From Promethearchaeia archaeon (lineage in GTDB: Archaea; Asgardarchaeota; Lokiarchaeia; Sigyniarchaeales; SOKP01), in the NCBI GenBank assembly GCA_029856295.1, contig JAHQWS010000236.1, forward strand, positions 1-28,853: a DNA stretch of 28,853 nucleotides, read 5' to 3'. The notes below the pieces were generated by a model. It was not told where the DNA came from. It was given only the letters and a program-made list of their open reading frames with translations, and did not search any database. The position numbers and the translations under genes are program-made. Numbering within the stretch: position 1 is the first letter of the stretch; every line of letters starts with the position of its first letter. Of this stretch, positions 8,349 to 16,135 are shown piece after piece.

Positions 8349-8723
8349 ATGGCTGAATATATTAGACCCGGTACGCCTGTAGCTGGCCCTTATACGCCAG
8401 GTGTTAAAACCGGAAATTTACTGTTTGTCTCAGGGCAAGGTCCCGCTACAGGGACTGACAATATAAAAGACCAGACTCGAACTGTTTTGGAAAACATTAA
8501 AACTGTTGTGGAAACCGCAGGTTTAAAAGTCGCACATATTGTGAAAACCACTGTATTTTTGAAAGATATAAAAGATTTCGGAAAAATGAATCGAACCTAT
8601 AAGAAATTTTTCGAAGACAATGGAGTTACGGAAAATTTTCCTGCAAGGACTACTGTCGAAGTGGCAAATTTACCTGTGGCTGGAATGTTGGTCGAAATCG
8701 AAGCAATAGTAATGATAAAATAG
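8349..8723 (+). CDS. ridA: RidA/YjgF family enamine-imine deaminase
   Basis: The 124-residue protein has the usual length of the trimeric YjgF/YER057c/UK114 family. Conserved features are TGNLLFVSGQGP, the VKTTVFLKDIKDF strand-loop, FPARTTVEVANLP with the substrate-carboxylate Arg100, and the final LVEIEAIVMIK with Glu118. RidA hydrolyses 2-aminoacrylate and related reactive enamines or imines released by PLP enzymes. It follows the D-serine-dehydratase-like gene by 22 bp, with its own SD (AAGGTG, 11 bases before the ATG), so the two are almost surely one transcript; this is a functional clue to the chemistry of the neighbour. A nine-T run follows closely after the stop. Confidence 0.93.
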   Translation: MAEYIRPGTPVAGPYTPGVKTGNLLFVSGQGPATGTDNIKDQTRTVLENIKTVVETAGLKVAHIVKTTVFLKDIKDFGKMNRTYKKFFEDNGVTENFPARTTVEVANLPVAGMLVEIEAIVMIK

Positions 8724-8735
8724 CTTAAAAACTTC

Positions 8736-8744
8736 TTTTTTTTT
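8736..8744 (+). terminator. T-run terminator after ridA
   Basis: Nine consecutive T begin 12 bases after the ridA stop and are followed by more T-rich sequence. Archaeal RNA polymerase stops at such runs without needing a hairpin. Confidence 0.5.
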
Positions 8745-8833
8745 ATTTTATTTATTTTAATAATTGGTTTTAATCTGATTTTTAATTAATTATACTGAAT
8801 CTTAAATAATTCACTTTTAACTATTAAAGAAAT

Positions 8834-8842
8834 AAAAAAAAA
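8834..8842 (-). terminator. T-run (minus strand) after GPH symporter 2
   Basis: Nine A on the plus strand lie 13 bases beyond the stop of the minus-strand transporter gene, which gives a T-run in its non-template strand. It faces the terminator of ridA. Confidence 0.4.
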
Positions 8843-8855
8843 TAAGAGATTTAAG

Positions 8856-10250
8856 TTAAAGAAGCTTTCTTTGTAGTAATTCTTTATTTTCCGCTACACA
8901 TGCTTTATCTAATGTATAGACCTTCCACATTAATAAAAATCCTATAAAATAGAATATCATCGGAAGCCCTGCCATTAGAAATCGAATTCCAAATTGTGCT
9001 AATGGTGGTTGAGAAGTTTGTCCTGGAGGAGCTCCAGCAATATATCCTGTAAGTGGATGTACAAATGCAAATGCGATTGCTTGGATCACAATAGGAAATC
9101 TCCCAAAAAAAGTTCTAATCCCAGTATAAGCACCTTCTTGTCGATTTTCGGTTTCTATTACAATATCGTCAATTACATCACTAAAACAAGGATACATGAG
9201 GACCCATATTGCACCAATGCCAACGCCGATGAGGGCAATAAAGATAGTGCTTAATAATAAATCACTAATGAAAAACAATGGAATAAAGAGAAACGTCGTC
9301 AAAAAAGTTCCCATCATAAATGCGTTTTTATTACCGTATTTACGCCCTATAAAACTCCATATTGGAACAGATATAAGGACTGCTACTAGAAAACCTGCTG
9401 CTAAGATTGTTTCTAATTCTGGATCTGATGATCCAATTATGTATTTGTTCCAGTATGGCAAAGATGCTAACAACATGACCGTCATTACTTGATGGCCCAT
9501 ATAAGTCAATACATATGCCACAAAATTCCGATTTTTCATAGCATGTTTCAGAGTTTGCCAAAATGATATCTTTTCTTTAGATTCCTCTAGAATTCGTAAT
9601 TGTCTATCAATTAATTCTTGGTCCTCTTTCATACCTGGTAATGAAAAGAATGCTAGAATAAAACAAAGTATTGTAACTACTATAGCAGCGGTGATATAGC
9701 TCTGAACATCCCCATAAGTAATTAAGATAGGTGGTAAGGCTACTCCTAAAACAATACCGATTAATCCCCATACTGTATTTGTTACCCCAACCTTAGTTCT
9801 TTCCGTTGTTGACCTGAATTTATCAGGGAACAGGGAGAGGTAATTTATTTGCCATAGAGTAAAAAGTGCTTCAAAAACGCATATAGTAATTAGAAGCCAG
9901 ATAAACATACCAATTTGATCAGTGAAAGGCACAGTAAAAACAAATAGATAAATCCATGCGTATAATAGAACTCCAATCACATAGAAGGGAAATCTCCTTC
10001 CATATTTTTTCGTAAAACGGGTTTTTCTATCAGAAAGAAAACCAAGTAGAGGATCATTAATCATATTCCAGAAACCATAAATACCAAATGCAAGTCCTAC
10101 CCAGAAAATTGCTAGGAGAAGCTCATTTTCATAAAAATCTATAATCCTCACAGTAAAGGCAGCAATCATAAAGTTATCTAAAAAACCACCTATCCCATAC
10201 GACCAGTGTATTTTTTTTGAATATTTTACTTCTTCAGTTGATTCACTCAT
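8856..10250 (-). CDS. GPH-family MFS symporter 2
   Basis: The protein has 464 residues and twelve predicted helices and is closely similar to symporter 1 (shared GIRTFFGRF, LMAGLPMIFYFI and NMINDP segments). I place the start at the ATG at 10250 rather than the in-frame GTG at 10262, because GAGGT sits just before that ATG and would lie inside the longer reading. In this numbering, the MelB Asp55 and Asp59 positions are Asn62 and Asp66, the Asp19 position is Asn26 and the Asp124 position is a Gln. The sugar and Na+ carboxylates are thus mostly gone, as in the other copies. It is divergent from the winged-helix regulator across a spacer with a 12-bp inverted repeat, so it is likely under that regulator. 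The substrate is unknown. Confidence 0.87.
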   Translation of the reverse strand: MSESTEEVKYSKKIHWSYGIGGFLDNFMIAAFTVRIIDFYENELLLAIFWVGLAFGIYGFWNMINDPLLGFLSDRKTRFTKKYGRRFPFYVIGVLLYAWIYLFVFTVPFTDQIGMFIWLLITICVFEALFTLWQINYLSLFPDKFRSTTERTKVGVTNTVWGLIGIVLGVALPPILITYGDVQSYITAAIVVTILCFILAFFSLPGMKEDQELIDRQLRILEESKEKISFWQTLKHAMKNRNFVAYVLTYMGHQVMTVMLLASLPYWNKYIIGSSDPELETILAAGFLVAVLISVPIWSFIGRKYGNKNAFMMGTFLTTFLFIPLFFISDLLLSTIFIALIGVGIGAIWVLMYPCFSDVIDDIVIETENRQEGAYTGIRTFFGRFPIVIQAIAFAFVHPLTGYIAGAPPGQTSQPPLAQFGIRFLMAGLPMIFYFIGFLLMWKVYTLDKACVAENKELLQRKLL

Positions 10251-10274
10251 TTTTAACCTCACTAATTAATAGTA

Positions 10275-10326
10275 TTTTTAGTTTTTTGCTTAATTTCTTA
10301 ATTTTAAGTGGTTAAAAACTAAAAAA
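10275..10326. promoter_or_regulatory. Nested inverted repeats between transporter and regulator
   Basis: TTTTTAGTTTTT (10275-10286) is the exact complement of AAAAACTAAAAA (10314-10325). Inside this lies a shorter pair, CTTAA (10289-10293) and TTAAG (10304-10308), with nearly the same centre. The site lies in the divergent spacer just upstream of GPH symporter 2 and about 105 bp before the winged-helix gene, which suits a dimeric repressor site controlling both. Confidence 0.4.
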
Positions 10327-10428
10327 TTAATATAAGTTTTTATTATAAATTTATTATTAATTATTTAAACATTTTATTTATTAAATTTTATTAATTCTAA
10401 ATAATACTTCCTTTACTATTAAGTTAAA

Positions 10429-11157
10429 ATGCCAAAAATCGAAGACAATGACCTAAGCCAGAAAGATATTGAGCAATTGAAAACACAATTAAAAATTCAA
10501 GCAGAAGTTGTGGATGCTTTAAATAAAACAATTAGAATTAGAATCCTTTTACTTCTTTGGGCATATAAAGAGCAAAGTGTAAATGATTTATGTAAAAAAT
10601 TGGGAAAAAGTTGGCCAACAACGACCAAACACCTTGAAGTTTTGGAGGAAGCTGGACTTCTGGACACACGGGAAGAGAAGTCACGAGGGCCAAAAAACAA
10701 AAAAATTTACTCTGTAAAACCTAATATAATTCAATCCACAAGGTTAGGATTCAACTTCCTAAAATTACCTCCAGAAGATATAGTAGAAATTCTTTCTAAT
10801 GATCTTAAATCTGATGCTAAGACCTTAGAGATAATAAAAAGAATATTTGACGATTTAACTCCATATCATGAAGAACTTGACAGAATTTTAAGGGAAATAA
10901 CACCAAATAGAGAAAATTTGGAAGAGTTTTACCTCAAAAAGCATGTGAATTACTATGTCGAACTACTGGATGAGGAAGAATTTGAGTTTTATTTTGAAAA
11001 ATATCAAGAATTCTTGGATAATTTAGAAAAATTTAGAAACAAAAGGAGAGATCAAAGGAAATCAACTCTTACTGAAAAACCATATGCTCTATTAAATATC
11101 ATCCTTCCAATAAAAGAAATACAAGAAGCTCGCTTTAAGCGATTTTGGAAAGCATAA
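10429..11157 (+). CDS. ArsR-like winged helix-turn-helix transcription regulator
   Basis: The 242-residue protein has an N-terminal winged helix (about residues 25-105). ALNKTIRIRILLLLW starts helix 1, QSVNDLCKKLGKSWPTTTKHLEVLEEAGLL is the helix-turn-helix, and TREEKSRGPKNKKIYSVKP is the basic wing. The remainder (about residues 115-242) is a charged, helical region rich in Glu, Lys and Tyr, probably for dimerisation or ligand sensing; no metal-binding Cys cluster is visible, so metal sensing is unlikely. It sits between two GPH transporter genes, divergent from one and 169 bp upstream of the other, and both spacers hold inverted repeats. Local control of the transporters and autoregulation are the obvious inference. 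No SD precedes the ATG; a leaderless mRNA is likely. Confidence 0.85.
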   Translation: MPKIEDNDLSQKDIEQLKTQLKIQAEVVDALNKTIRIRILLLLWAYKEQSVNDLCKKLGKSWPTTTKHLEVLEEAGLLDTREEKSRGPKNKKIYSVKPNIIQSTRLGFNFLKLPPEDIVEILSNDLKSDAKTLEIIKRIFDDLTPYHEELDRILREITPNRENLEEFYLKKHVNYYVELLDEEEFEFYFEKYQEFLDNLEKFRNKRRDQRKSTLTEKPYALLNIILPIKEIQEARFKRFWKA

Positions 11158-11267
11158 TACTTTTATCTTTTAGAATTATTATTTTCAGATCTTCTTAGTA
11201 TCCTACCATACACTTCTTACTTAAAGAATAATATAAAAAGATTAAATAGAAATTTATATTATAAAAA

Positions 11268-11302
11268 ATTATATAAAGAATTATATAAAAAATTTATATA
11301 AT
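11268..11302. promoter_or_regulatory. Operator-like repeat cluster upstream of GPH symporter 3
   Basis: ATTATATAAA occurs at 11268-11277 and again at 11280-11289 (12-bp period), and its exact reverse complement TTTATATAAT follows at 11293-11302, three bases away. A near copy, TTTATATTAT, lies at 11253-11262. The cluster ends 25 bp before the ATG at 11327, where a TATA box would be expected, so it may be promoter and operator at once. AT-rich sequence makes chance repeats more likely. Confidence 0.4.
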
Positions 11303-11326
11303 AATTTAAAAAATCGGATTATAATT

Positions 11327-12721
11327 ATGACAAATGAAGAAATTGAAATAACACATAGTAAATTAAATATGACCTCATATGGCTTTGCGAGCATGAGCAG
11401 GGAATTTATTCAGATTGCTTTTAATACTTATGTGTTTTTCTATTACGAAGCAGAGATTGGGTTGAATGTTTGGCTTATTGGCCTAGGCTTAATCATATTT
11501 GCGGTTTATAACGCGATAAATGATCCTCTTATAGGATATCTGACAAATCGTCCCTTCAAATTCACTAAAAAATGGGGGCGCCGATTTCCATTAATAATGA
11601 TAGGAGGGATTCCCATGGGTTTTAGTTATTACCTTGTATTTTCGCCTCCTACAGTTGATCCACAATCCGGAGCCTTAATACTTTTAGTCTGGCTAATAAT
11701 CACTACATGCTTATTTGATACCCTTCACTCAATTTTTTATGTGAACTTTTCATCATTGTTTCCTGACAAATTTCGGGATGTAAAAGAAAGGAGGACTGCT
11801 ACGGGAATTCAAGTAGGGCTCGGAGTTTTAGGACTTGGTTTAGGGGCAATTCTACCTCCCTTATTCATTAATTTTGGAGATTTGCAATCCTATATCGTCC
11901 AAGGGATAATAGTTATGGTGTTCGGTCTCGCTACGATGCTTATTGCCATCCCAGGTTGCCGTGAAGATCAGAATAAAATTGATCAATATCTTCTCACATA
12001 TGAAAAAAAACCTAAAAGAGAATCATTTATCGTTGAGGCTAAGGACGCTTTTAAAATTACTTCATTTATAGCTTTCATATCTCTATATGTTTTATATCAA
12101 GCTGCTACAGTTTCTATGATTGCTTCTATTCCCTATGTAGTTAGATTTGTCTTGGGTATGCCAGCAAGTGCGGTCACATTAATAATGGCTGCTATGTTAA
12201 TTGGTACGATAGTTTCCATCCCCTTATGGATTAAATTAGCCCAAAAAAGCAATGATAATAGAAAAGTTATGTTAATAGCAATAACTTTAATGGGAATTTT
12301 TACAGCACCATTAATTCTTCTTGAATCTTATATTTTCATTATTATCACAATGTTATTATGGGGCATGACTCTTGGGGGATGGTGGAGTATGCTGTTTCCT
12401 GTAATGTCGGACGTTGTTGATGAGTCTGTGGTAAGATATCAAAAAAGAGAAGAAGGAACTTATAATGGGATTCTTCAATTTTTTGGCCGCTTAGGAAGTA
12501 TTATTCAAGTTTTAAGTTTCGCGGTAGTTCATACCCTTACCGGTTTTGCAGAAGGTGCGGAAACTCAGTCATCCACAGCAATATGGGGGATTCATGTTCA
12601 CTTAGGATTAATTCCCATGATCTGTCTTCTTCTTGCTGCCTTAATCTTTTGGAAATGGTATAAGCTCAAACCCGATAAAGTCAGTCAGAATCAACAAAAA
12701 ATAAAGGAATTGGGCCTCTAA
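11327..12721 (+). CDS. GPH-family MFS symporter 3
   Basis: The protein has 464 residues and twelve predicted helices and belongs to the same family as the two other carriers but is more distant. The N-terminal helix begins MTSYGFASMSREF, and the helix 2-3 loop is NAINDPLIGYLTNRPFKFTKKWGRRFP, where SDK/SDR of the other copies has become TNR. The MelB Asp19, Asp55 and Asp59 positions are Glu26, Asn62 and Asp66. The C-terminal half has VVHTLTGFAEGAETQ and ends IKELGL. It lies downstream of the ArsR-like regulator on the same strand, 169 bp away, behind an inverted-repeat promoter, and ends at a 14-T terminator. The substrate is unknown; as the only copy keeping an acidic residue in helix 1, it may differ in specificity. 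Confidence 0.87.
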   Translation: MTNEEIEITHSKLNMTSYGFASMSREFIQIAFNTYVFFYYEAEIGLNVWLIGLGLIIFAVYNAINDPLIGYLTNRPFKFTKKWGRRFPLIMIGGIPMGFSYYLVFSPPTVDPQSGALILLVWLIITTCLFDTLHSIFYVNFSSLFPDKFRDVKERRTATGIQVGLGVLGLGLGAILPPLFINFGDLQSYIVQGIIVMVFGLATMLIAIPGCREDQNKIDQYLLTYEKKPKRESFIVEAKDAFKITSFIAFISLYVLYQAATVSMIASIPYVVRFVLGMPASAVTLIMAAMLIGTIVSIPLWIKLAQKSNDNRKVMLIAITLMGIFTAPLILLESYIFIIITMLLWGMTLGGWWSMLFPVMSDVVDESVVRYQKREEGTYNGILQFFGRLGSIIQVLSFAVVHTLTGFAEGAETQSSTAIWGIHVHLGLIPMICLLLAALIFWKWYKLKPDKVSQNQQKIKELGL

Positions 12722-12732
12722 TTCAAATCTTC

Positions 12733-12746
12733 TTTTTTTTTTTTTT
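12733..12746 (+). terminator. 14-T terminator after GPH symporter 3
   Basis: A run of fourteen T starts 12 bases past the stop codon. It is the longest T-run I noticed and a clear archaeal-type transcription end. Confidence 0.6.
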
Positions 12747-12802
12747 AACTGAAAAATAATTATCCCTTTTTTGGCAATTTTAGAAAGTATAAAGATATTT
12801 TT

Positions 12803-12813
12803 AAAAAAAAAAA
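12803..12813 (-). terminator. T-run (minus strand) after MFS carrier
   Basis: Eleven A on the plus strand lie about 28 bases beyond the stop of the minus-strand MFS gene, giving a T-run terminator opposed to that of GPH symporter 3. Confidence 0.5.
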
Positions 12814-12841
12814 GTAGGGAGGTTTAAAAATAAATTAAAGT

Positions 12842-14158
12842 TTATTTGATATCTGACACTATTGCTCTGCCTTCTGATTTATGCTCATAATCTTCAGCAT
12901 TTATAGCCCAAAAGGGAATTAATGACACATTACTTATTAGAGCAAGAAAGATAAATAACATCGCATAGTTACCGAAAATTTGGAAAATTATTCCTGTTAG
13001 AAGCAACCCTAAGGTAGCTCCAAAATTCGTAAAGGAATTTGCTATTGAGAGATATGTACTATCCATTTCGGGGTGTTTTTTAGCTAATTGTCCTACTATT
13101 GCTGCATAGGCAGAATGTCTCCAACCGAGTGCAAAGCCGATTATTACTGTGAAAAAAAGCAACAGTTCCCAAGTTGCGGGGATTAGCAATAATAAAATAG
13201 AAGCTGTGGTTAATATTACCCCCGAATAAATCGCGAACTTTCTCGTTTTTTTGTCGGCTATGATCCCTCCGAGAATTGCCCCAATTATTATACCTATTGC
13301 GATAATCAGGGTTACATTTGCCTGAAAAAGATATACTTCAAGTGTTTTTTCCCCAAGGGTTATGTTTCTACCTTTCAACTCAATGACCCCCATTTCTATC
13401 AAAATAAACATGGCTAGAAATAGAACAATAACATCTCCCATAATATTATTTGCTAAAGCAAACATATACGTTTTCCAATCTCTACTGGTATTAAACATTC
13501 CCTTGAAGTTTTCTTTAAGCCTTACTTTGGGAAAATCTTTTTTTTCATTTACAACCAGAATAGATATTGCAAAGAACACCGTTAAAATACCCTCACCTAT
13601 AAAAATAGCATTTACAGAGATTTGCCCTAAAACTATTAAGACCGCAAGCACAGGGCCTCCTGCTATCGTCCCTATTGATCGTAAACCCCATACAAATCCT
13701 TGAACGCGACCCAGTTTCTCTTTTGGACAAATATCAATAATGAAACCGTCTAAAGCTGTATCACTAAATGCGGTCCCGCAATTGATAATGAATCCTAACA
13801 CTGTTATAATAAAAAGAACATTCGCAGGTGTTATCAAAACGGGAAGCATCATCCACCCTACTGCCGATACCAATAAAGTACTTAATATCCACGGTCTACG
13901 CCTTCCTACATTTTTAAATCCATATTTATCAGCAAAAATTCCGAAAAATAGCTTTACTGCCCAAGGGATTGTAATAATTGAGGCGATATAGGCGACATCG
14001 GTGGGTGTAATCGCTGCCCCCCCTTCTGCAATCATTAATAGGATGTATATTGGAACAATTACAGATAAGATACTAGTAACTAAGCCCTGGTTAAAATAAT
14101 TTATAGAGAAGATCCATGTATAAGATGACTTATATTCTATTTTTTCTTGTTCCGTCAT
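12842..14158 (-). CDS. MFS transporter, AmpG/SLC33-like
   Basis: The 438-residue protein has about twelve hydrophobic segments but lacks the GPH signature. The helix 2-3 loop reads IFADKYGFKNVGRRRPWI, the helix 4-5 region TAFSDTALDGFIIDICPKEKLGRVQGFVWGLRS, and the matching C-half loop GGIIADKKTRKFAIYSG. The DTALDG segment and RRRPWI pattern recall the AmpG (anhydromuropeptide permease) and acetyl-CoA transporter-like branches of MFS. It starts with polar TEQEKIEYKSS and an SD (AAGGAAG) before the ATG. It lies downstream of the ThDP enzyme on the same strand, but a T-rich end (14244-14267) separates them, so it may have its own promoter. The substrate is unknown; an N-acyl amino acid or muropeptide-like compound would fit the neighbourhood but is not shown. 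Confidence 0.8.
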   Translation of the reverse strand: MTEQEKIEYKSSYTWIFSINYFNQGLVTSILSVIVPIYILLMIAEGGAAITPTDVAYIASIITIPWAVKLFFGIFADKYGFKNVGRRRPWILSTLLVSAVGWMMLPVLITPANVLFIITVLGFIINCGTAFSDTALDGFIIDICPKEKLGRVQGFVWGLRSIGTIAGGPVLAVLIVLGQISVNAIFIGEGILTVFFAISILVVNEKKDFPKVRLKENFKGMFNTSRDWKTYMFALANNIMGDVIVLFLAMFILIEMGVIELKGRNITLGEKTLEVYLFQANVTLIIAIGIIIGAILGGIIADKKTRKFAIYSGVILTTASILLLLIPATWELLLFFTVIIGFALGWRHSAYAAIVGQLAKKHPEMDSTYLSIANSFTNFGATLGLLLTGIIFQIFGNYAMLFIFLALISNVSLIPFWAINAEDYEHKSEGRAIVSDIK

Positions 14159-14243
14159 TTTTATCTAACTTCCTTAACTTAATGTTATGTAGTTACTCAC
14201 CTCAACTTCTATTAAAAACTATGTCTTTTAAAAGTAAAGTAAT

Positions 14244-14267
14244 GAAAAAAAGAGAGAGAAAAAAAAG
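14244..14267 (-). terminator. Pyrimidine-rich terminator of the ThDP enzyme gene
   Basis: On the minus strand, two T-runs of seven to eight flank a CTCTCTCT stretch, about 15 bases beyond the stop codon. It resembles archaeal oligo-T termination sites. Confidence 0.45.
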
Positions 14268-14282
14268 AATTAATTAGAGAAT

Positions 14283-15989
14283 TTATAATGAAGTTCTAAC
14301 TCGCAAATGCGAAGCTCGATTTGTGATAACATCAACTACCGTAGGTTTATCGCTTTTTAAACCCTTTTCAAGAGCAGGTCTAAGATCGTCTAATTCTTCA
14401 ACACGAATTCCTTCAACTCCCATAGAATTAGCAACTTTTGCAAAATTCGTTTCAGGATATTCTGCAAGAGGTCTACTTTTTCTCGAAAAGAAATCGCGCA
14501 CATTTCCTAAGCTTTGATTATTAAACACTAAGTACATGAGAGGTATGTTATATTGCTTCACAGTTTCAATGTTATAAAGAGACATCATCATACCGCCGTC
14601 ACCTACCGTACTAATAACCTTTCCTTGCTTATGTAGCAGTTGAGCAGCCACCGAAGCAGAGGGACCCCAAGCCATTCCGGCCGCACCACCAGGCCCAATA
14701 ACTTGTCCTGCTTTTTTTGATTTGAACATTTTGCAGAACCATATCCTGTTATTTCCGGCATCTAAAACAACCAAATCTTCTTCTTTAACCAATTCATTGA
14801 GTTCTTTTACGATCCTTTCAGGTTCTATAGGGACTTTAGTTGAATCATACCATTTATTGGTGAAAAACTCATTTTCGGGTTTTGCCTTCAATGTTAGTAT
14901 ATCAGAAATCCTCTTTTGTACATCGATTTGTGGATTTTTTGCTTTAATAGCGTTAATTATCGACCTTAAGCCTAACTTTGCATCAGAAGTAGCACCTAAG
15001 GTTGCCGGATATGTCCAAGCTGCATTGCGGGGATCGATATCAATATGGAGTAGTTTTTGATTTTCAATATCGATAAAATCTTTACTGCAATTATTTGTAT
15101 TGTCAGGGGCAAGACAAGTTCCCACGGCAAGAATTGTATCTGCTTTAATTATAAGGTCTGTCGCTAATTTCTGTCCCCGACTGGCCATCACGCCTAAAGC
15201 GAGGTCGTGGGTTTCTGCAATGCTACTTTTTCCCATATAACTTGTAGCAACGGGCATTCCGATAAGTTCGGCAAGTTCTTGTACTTCTTCATAAGCGCTT
15301 GAAACATGAATACCTCTCCCACATACTAAGACAGGATTCTGTGCATTGATTAAATAATCTGCCATCTTTTCAGCATCAGATTTTGCAATGCTAGGTGGAT
15401 TCACGCGAAGATACCCCTGTGTTGGGTATATTGGTGGATTTAAGCTAGCTAGGTCATCAATAGATCCTCCAATGGAAGTCATTTTGGTGATCACTGCTGC
15501 CGGACCAGGTCTTCCAGAAATTGCATGTTTTATCGCAAGTTGTACACCGTAAACTACGTCTTTAGGCGATGTAGCAAATGTAGTAAATTTTGTCATTGAA
15601 CGAAATATATTTGGCAGATTAACAGAACCATAATCTCCCGATCCACATTGATAAGCACCTTGAAGACTCATGTTATCCCAATCTGAAACATCCGTTATTA
15701 TCAACATCGGGGACCCGGCAAGAAAGGCTTCTACAATACCAAACGCACCATTGGTACCAATCCACAATCCTTGACCTAATAAAAGTCCAGGTTTTTTAGT
15801 AATCCTACCGTACATATCTGCCATCGCAGAAGCACCACCTTCATGACGGGAGACAATTACGTTAATTTTATCTCTGTGTTGATAGAGCCCATCTACTAAA
15901 AATTGAGTGTACCCTCCTGGCAAACAAAAAGCGTGATCTATCCCTGCTTGAATAATTGCCTCAACAACTAAATCTATAACTCTTGGCAT
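14283..15989 (-). CDS. Thiamine diphosphate-dependent enzyme, acetolactate synthase-like
   Basis: The 568-residue protein has the three-domain order of acetolactate synthase and related 2-oxo-acid decarboxylases/lyases. The N-terminal domain (about 1-170) carries the cofactor-activating Glu50 in SRHEGGASAMADMYGR. A middle Rossmann-like domain (about 195-330) includes KADTILAVGTCLA. The C-terminal domain (about 385-555) has the ThDP/Mg motif GDGGMMMSLYNIETVKQYNIP...FNN. No small regulatory subunit gene is nearby, and the context is catabolic, so an anabolic IlvB role is less likely than a 2-oxo acid decarboxylase or a lyase such as those acting on oxalyl, sulfoacetaldehyde or benzoylformate substrates. 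GAGGT precedes the ATG. It is divergent from a class III aminotransferase; the pair could turn an amino donor into 2-oxo acid and then aldehyde (inference). Confidence 0.87.
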   Translation of the reverse strand: MPRVIDLVVEAIIQAGIDHAFCLPGGYTQFLVDGLYQHRDKINVIVSRHEGGASAMADMYGRITKKPGLLLGQGLWIGTNGAFGIVEAFLAGSPMLIITDVSDWDNMSLQGAYQCGSGDYGSVNLPNIFRSMTKFTTFATSPKDVVYGVQLAIKHAISGRPGPAAVITKMTSIGGSIDDLASLNPPIYPTQGYLRVNPPSIAKSDAEKMADYLINAQNPVLVCGRGIHVSSAYEEVQELAELIGMPVATSYMGKSSIAETHDLALGVMASRGQKLATDLIIKADTILAVGTCLAPDNTNNCSKDFIDIENQKLLHIDIDPRNAAWTYPATLGATSDAKLGLRSIINAIKAKNPQIDVQKRISDILTLKAKPENEFFTNKWYDSTKVPIEPERIVKELNELVKEEDLVVLDAGNNRIWFCKMFKSKKAGQVIGPGGAAGMAWGPSASVAAQLLHKQGKVISTVGDGGMMMSLYNIETVKQYNIPLMYLVFNNQSLGNVRDFFSRKSRPLAEYPETNFAKVANSMGVEGIRVEELDDLRPALEKGLKSDKPTVVDVITNRASHLRVRTSL

Positions 15990-16124
15990 TTTTCTATTTA
16001 CCTCAATTTAATAATATTTATAATTTGCATTAATATAAAAAATTAATATAAAAAAATTATTAAAAATTTTAAATATACTAGAGTTTTATTTTTTTTATAA
16101 TCAAATAAAAATAGTAATAAAAAA

Positions 16125-16129
16125 GTGAT
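16125..16129 (+). promoter_or_regulatory. GTGAT ribosome-binding site supporting a TTG start
   Basis: GTGAT, complementary to the ATCAC of the archaeal 16S rRNA 3' end, lies six bases before the TTG at 16136. No in-frame ATG exists upstream, and the first one inside the frame (16211) has no such site. Confidence 0.5.
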
Positions 16130-16135
16130 AAAACA

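Noticed and set aside
10251..10262. GTG start giving four extra residues to GPH symporter 2
   Set aside because: The SD GAGGT would then lie inside the coding sequence; the ATG at 10250 uses it properly.
13362..13991. Plus-strand frames inside the MFS carrier gene
   Set aside because: They are antisense to a well-supported membrane protein and show no motif, SD or codon pattern of their own.
14283..15989. IlvB, branched-chain amino acid biosynthesis
   Set aside because: No IlvN-type small subunit or other ilv/leu gene is present, and the neighbours are transporters and catabolic enzymes.
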